Source of the DNA: Streptomyces sp. WMMB 322
GTDB taxonomy: Bacteria; Actinomycetota; Actinomycetes; Streptomycetales; Streptomycetaceae
Direction of reading: 5' to 3'
Length of the DNA: 64,000 nucleotides
Assembly (NCBI RefSeq): GCF_900090145.1
Contig: NZ_FMHI01000008.1
Location: 186,001 to 250,000 of the forward strand
Positions 61,891 through 64,000 of this stretch are shown here, piece by piece (positions within the stretch are counted from its first letter, which is position 1; each line of letters begins with the position of its first letter). The notes under the pieces were generated by a model. It was not told the origin of the DNA. It saw only the letters and a list, made by a program, of their open reading frames with translations, and searched no databases. The position numbers and the translations under genes are program-made.

Positions 61891-63507
61891 TCAACCGCCC
61901 CGGGAGACGCGGAAGGTCTTGACCGCCATGTCGAAGTACTTCTTGGAACCGCCCCATTCGGCGTCCGGCGCCGAGAGATACAGCGCGTAGTGCCGCTCGC
62001 CCTCCGTGCCGAAGCCGAGGTCCAGCGCATGGTAGGTCCGCGCCCTGCCCTGCCAGGTGTACTCCCAGACGGCGGCCTTGCGGCCCTGGTAAGTCGTGGC
62101 GTTCATACGGAGGTTGCGGTAACCCGGCGACTTCGCCCGGACCTCGGGCTCCAACTGCCGCCAGTGCTTCAGGGGACTGGCGCCCGCGAAGTCCAGCACG
62201 CTGAAGGTGAGTCCCGTACGGCCTGACGGATCGAGGAAGTCGACCCCCTGGCCGCCGGGCTTCTCCTGCCGCTTCCAGCCCTCGGGCACGTCCACGGAGA
62301 AGCCGAGGTCCTCCTTCACGCGCCGGTACCCGTCCGCGGCCGGCGGCCGCGGAGGGAGCGCCGTGGAGGAGTGTCCGGAGGAGTGGGACGAGGACGGGCC
62401 CGGCTTGCCGCCGCCGCCTCCCTCGTCCGCGCCTTCCTGTGCCAGCCACCATCCCCCTCCGGCGACGGCCGCCACCGCCGCCACCGAGAACACGGCCCAG
62501 GCGGCGGCACGCGAGCCGCGCCTTCGCGGGGCGGCGGGGGCCGGAGCGGGATCGGTGGCGGATGACGCCGGCGACGGTACGGCGGCGGACGAGTCGGGGA
62601 CGGACGCGGGCCCGCGGGCCCCGTCGTGGTTCCGGACGCCCGGCCCCTGCCCGCGCTCGTCCCACGGCGCGCCCTGCGGCAGCGCCACGGTGCCCGCCGC
62701 GCCCGAGAGCCACTCCTCCGCCTGCTGGAGCGTCGGCCGCCCGCCGGGGTCCTTCGCGAGCAGGGCCTCGATCAACTCGCCCAGGGCACCGGCCTGTTCC
62801 ATCGGCCGGGGCGGTTCGCTCGCCGTGGCGTACGCCGTCTCCACCCACGTGGCCCTGCGGAACGGGGCGGTCCCCTCCACCGCTTCGTAGAGCGTCGCGC
62901 CGAGCGCCCATGCGTCGGCGGCAGGGCCCGATTCACCGCCCTGCATCCGCTCCGGCGCCGCGTAGTCGATGGAGCCGACGAACTCCCCGGTGCGCGTGAG
63001 GGTGGTCGTCCCGGAGGCCGCGGCGATGCCGAAGTCGGTGAGGACGACGCGCTCGGTCTCCCGCGACAGCAGGACGTTGGCGGGTTTCACGTCCCGGTGC
63101 AGCACTCCCGCCGTATGGGCTGCGCGCAGCGCCGAGGCCATCGCCGTCCCCGTGCGCGCGGCCGCCTCCGGCGGCAACGGCCCGTCCTCGCGCAGGACAT
63201 CGCTGAGCGAGCGGGAGTGCACGTACTCCATGACGATGCACGGCCGCCCGTCCTCCTCGACCACGTCGTGCACGACGATGACCCCGGGGTGGCTTATCCG
63301 GGCCGCGCTGCGGGCCTCGCGGCGCGTGCGCTCGTAGAGCCGCGTCAGCTCCTCGTCCTCGAGATGCGGCGTCACATGGAGCTTCTTGACGGCCACGTGC
63401 CGGTCGAGCAGTGTGTCGTCAGCGAGCCACACCGTTCCCATGCCCCCGCGGCCGAGCTGCCGGGAGAGCCGGTACCTCCCCGCCAGCAGCCGGTCCTCGT
63501 CGGTCAC
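61891..63507 (-). CDS. Membrane Ser/Thr protein kinase (Hanks type)
   Basis: The 538-residue protein has an N-terminal kinase domain: glycine loop LGRGGMGTVWLADD, Lys41 in VAVKKL, LHRDVKPANVLL and LTDFGIA, then SIDYAAPERM. A Pro/Ala-rich link, one membrane helix (about residues 325-347) and an extracellular domain of about 170 residues follow, the latter starting DLGFSVDVPEGWKRQ and without PASTA repeats. GTG 63507 follows GGGGAG by 6 nt. It is convergent with the TetR gene; its signal and targets are unknown. Confidence 0.92.
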   Translation of the reverse strand: MTDEDRLLAGRYRLSRQLGRGGMGTVWLADDTLLDRHVAVKKLHVTPHLEDEELTRLYERTRREARSAARISHPGVIVVHDVVEEDGRPCIVMEYVHSRSLSDVLREDGPLPPEAAARTGTAMASALRAAHTAGVLHRDVKPANVLLSRETERVVLTDFGIAAASGTTTLTRTGEFVGSIDYAAPERMQGGESGPAADAWALGATLYEAVEGTAPFRRATWVETAYATASEPPRPMEQAGALGELIEALLAKDPGGRPTLQQAEEWLSGAAGTVALPQGAPWDERGQGPGVRNHDGARGPASVPDSSAAVPSPASSATDPAPAPAAPRRRGSRAAAWAVFSVAAVAAVAGGGWWLAQEGADEGGGGGKPGPSSSHSSGHSSTALPPRPPAADGYRRVKEDLGFSVDVPEGWKRQEKPGGQGVDFLDPSGRTGLTFSVLDFAGASPLKHWRQLEPEVRAKSPGYRNLRMNATTYQGRKAAVWEYTWQGRARTYHALDLGFGTEGERHYALYLSAPDAEWGGSKKYFDMAVKTFRVSRGG

Positions 63508-63613
63508 TTCGAACTCCCCGATCCCCCTTGAACACCCGTTCCAGTGGGGAACCCTAGCCGCCGCCGCGCCAGTTGTGACGGCGGAACGCCCATGCGGGGC
63601 GCCGTCCGCGGTT

Positions 63614-64000
63614 TCAGCCGTCGGTGCGTTTCGCCCTGCTCGGCTGGACACGCTTGGGCTCGCCCTTCACCTTCGGGTGCTCCGGCGGATAGGGCAGGTC
63701 CCCCAGCCCGTGCTCGCGCTCGTCCCTGGCGGCCAGCTCCAGGGCCGCGTCGAGGCGGCAGCGGTGCGCGTCCATCTCCGCGTGCACGTCGCCGACTTCG
63801 GCGTACCGCAGCGGCATCGTCACCACGTCGAAGTCGTCGGGGTGCGCGCTGCCCAGCTCCTCCCACAGCAGCGGGGCGGAGACGGTGGCACGCCTGTTGG
63901 GACGTACGGAGTAGGCGCTGGCGATGGTGCGGTCCCGCGCCGTCTGGTTGTAGTCGACGAAGATGCGGCTGCCGCGCTCCTCCTTCCACCACGCGGTCGT
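63614..64000 (-). CDS. LigD-type DNA polymerase/primase, C-terminal part; 5' end outside window
   Basis: The visible 128 residues read WWKEERGSRIFVDYNQ, then RTIASAYSVRPN, ATVSAPLLWEEL and DFDVVTMPLRYAEVGD, the end of an NHEJ polymerase domain, followed by a Lys/Arg/Pro-rich tail. It is a different and undamaged relative of the pseudogene at 54877. Such proteins extend broken DNA ends with Ku and a ligase. The rest of the gene lies beyond 64000. Confidence 0.82.
   Translation of the reverse strand, partial: TTAWWKEERGSRIFVDYNQTARDRTIASAYSVRPNRRATVSAPLLWEELGSAHPDDFDVVTMPLRYAEVGDVHAEMDAHRCRLDAALELAARDEREHGLGDLPYPPEHPKVKGEPKRVQPSRAKRTDG

Overview
The window is high-GC DNA with GTG and occasional TTG or CTG starts, dense ATGA/GTGA gene overlaps and many actinomycete-only families: a conservon, HTH/DUF397 pairs, DUF574 methyltransferases, DUF2180, DUF5709, DUF6227, ergothioneine genes and an Rpf-type muralytic enzyme. 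Everything fits a Streptomyces or close relative chromosome. I see no tRNA, rRNA, CRISPR array, insertion sequence or phage gene.

Region 1 (1-4.1 kb): partial enoyl-CoA hydratase, RsbW-like ATPase, isopentenyl-diphosphate isomerase, CDF metal exporter and UDP-glucose 4-epimerase. Region 2 (4.5-11.7 kb): one tightly packed + strand operon with two CDP-alcohol phosphotransferases, a LicC-like nucleotidyltransferase, a glycerol-1-phosphate-dehydrogenase-like enzyme, a GT2 glycosyltransferase and a TagGH/Wzm-Wzt-type ABC exporter. It reads as a pathway making, decorating and exporting a phospho-alcohol lipid or glycopolymer of unknown structure, and is the best candidate for an undescribed system. 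Region 3 (12.4-22.2 kb): the hopanoid operon, hpnC-hpnD-hpnE (squalene), polyprenyl synthase, shc, hpnG, hpnH, hpnO, containing an 18-codon basic mini-ORF coupled on both sides by ATGA overlaps. The isomerase upstream could supply isoprenoid units.

Region 4 (22.2-34.3 kb): a CX5R phosphatase, a four-gene conservon with a fifth GAF gene, acyl-CoA dehydrogenase, alpha/beta hydrolase, YjbR protein, and a PAS-GGDEF-EAL enzyme coupled by GTGA to a DUF574 methyltransferase. Region 5 (34.9-46.3 kb): small actinomycete proteins, an Rpf-LysM-M23 cell-wall enzyme, phosphoribosyltransferase, zinc dehydrogenase, FAD-Rieske protein, LytR-CpsA-Psr protein and a large FadE-type dehydrogenase.

Region 6 (46.4-52.1 kb): a signalling island with two HTH-DUF5753 regulators, two DUF397 proteins, an RsbW-like ATPase and two more DUF574 methyltransferases. 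Its divergent promoter regions share short repeats (TGCAAG, TCTGCAATT..CAGA) that recur upstream of the RsbW-like gene at the start of the window, suggesting one regulatory family. Region 7 (52.3-64 kb): universal stress protein, pyridine nucleotide-disulfide oxidoreductase, a LigD-polymerase pseudogene with three frame breaks (one a 31-bp palindromic insertion), ergothioneine genes egtA-egtB-egtC-egtD, a TetR gene divergent from two small membrane-protein genes across a near-perfect 40-bp operator, a Ser/Thr kinase, and the end of a second, intact-looking LigD-polymerase gene.

All names come from reading the sequence and recalled family features; no database search was run.
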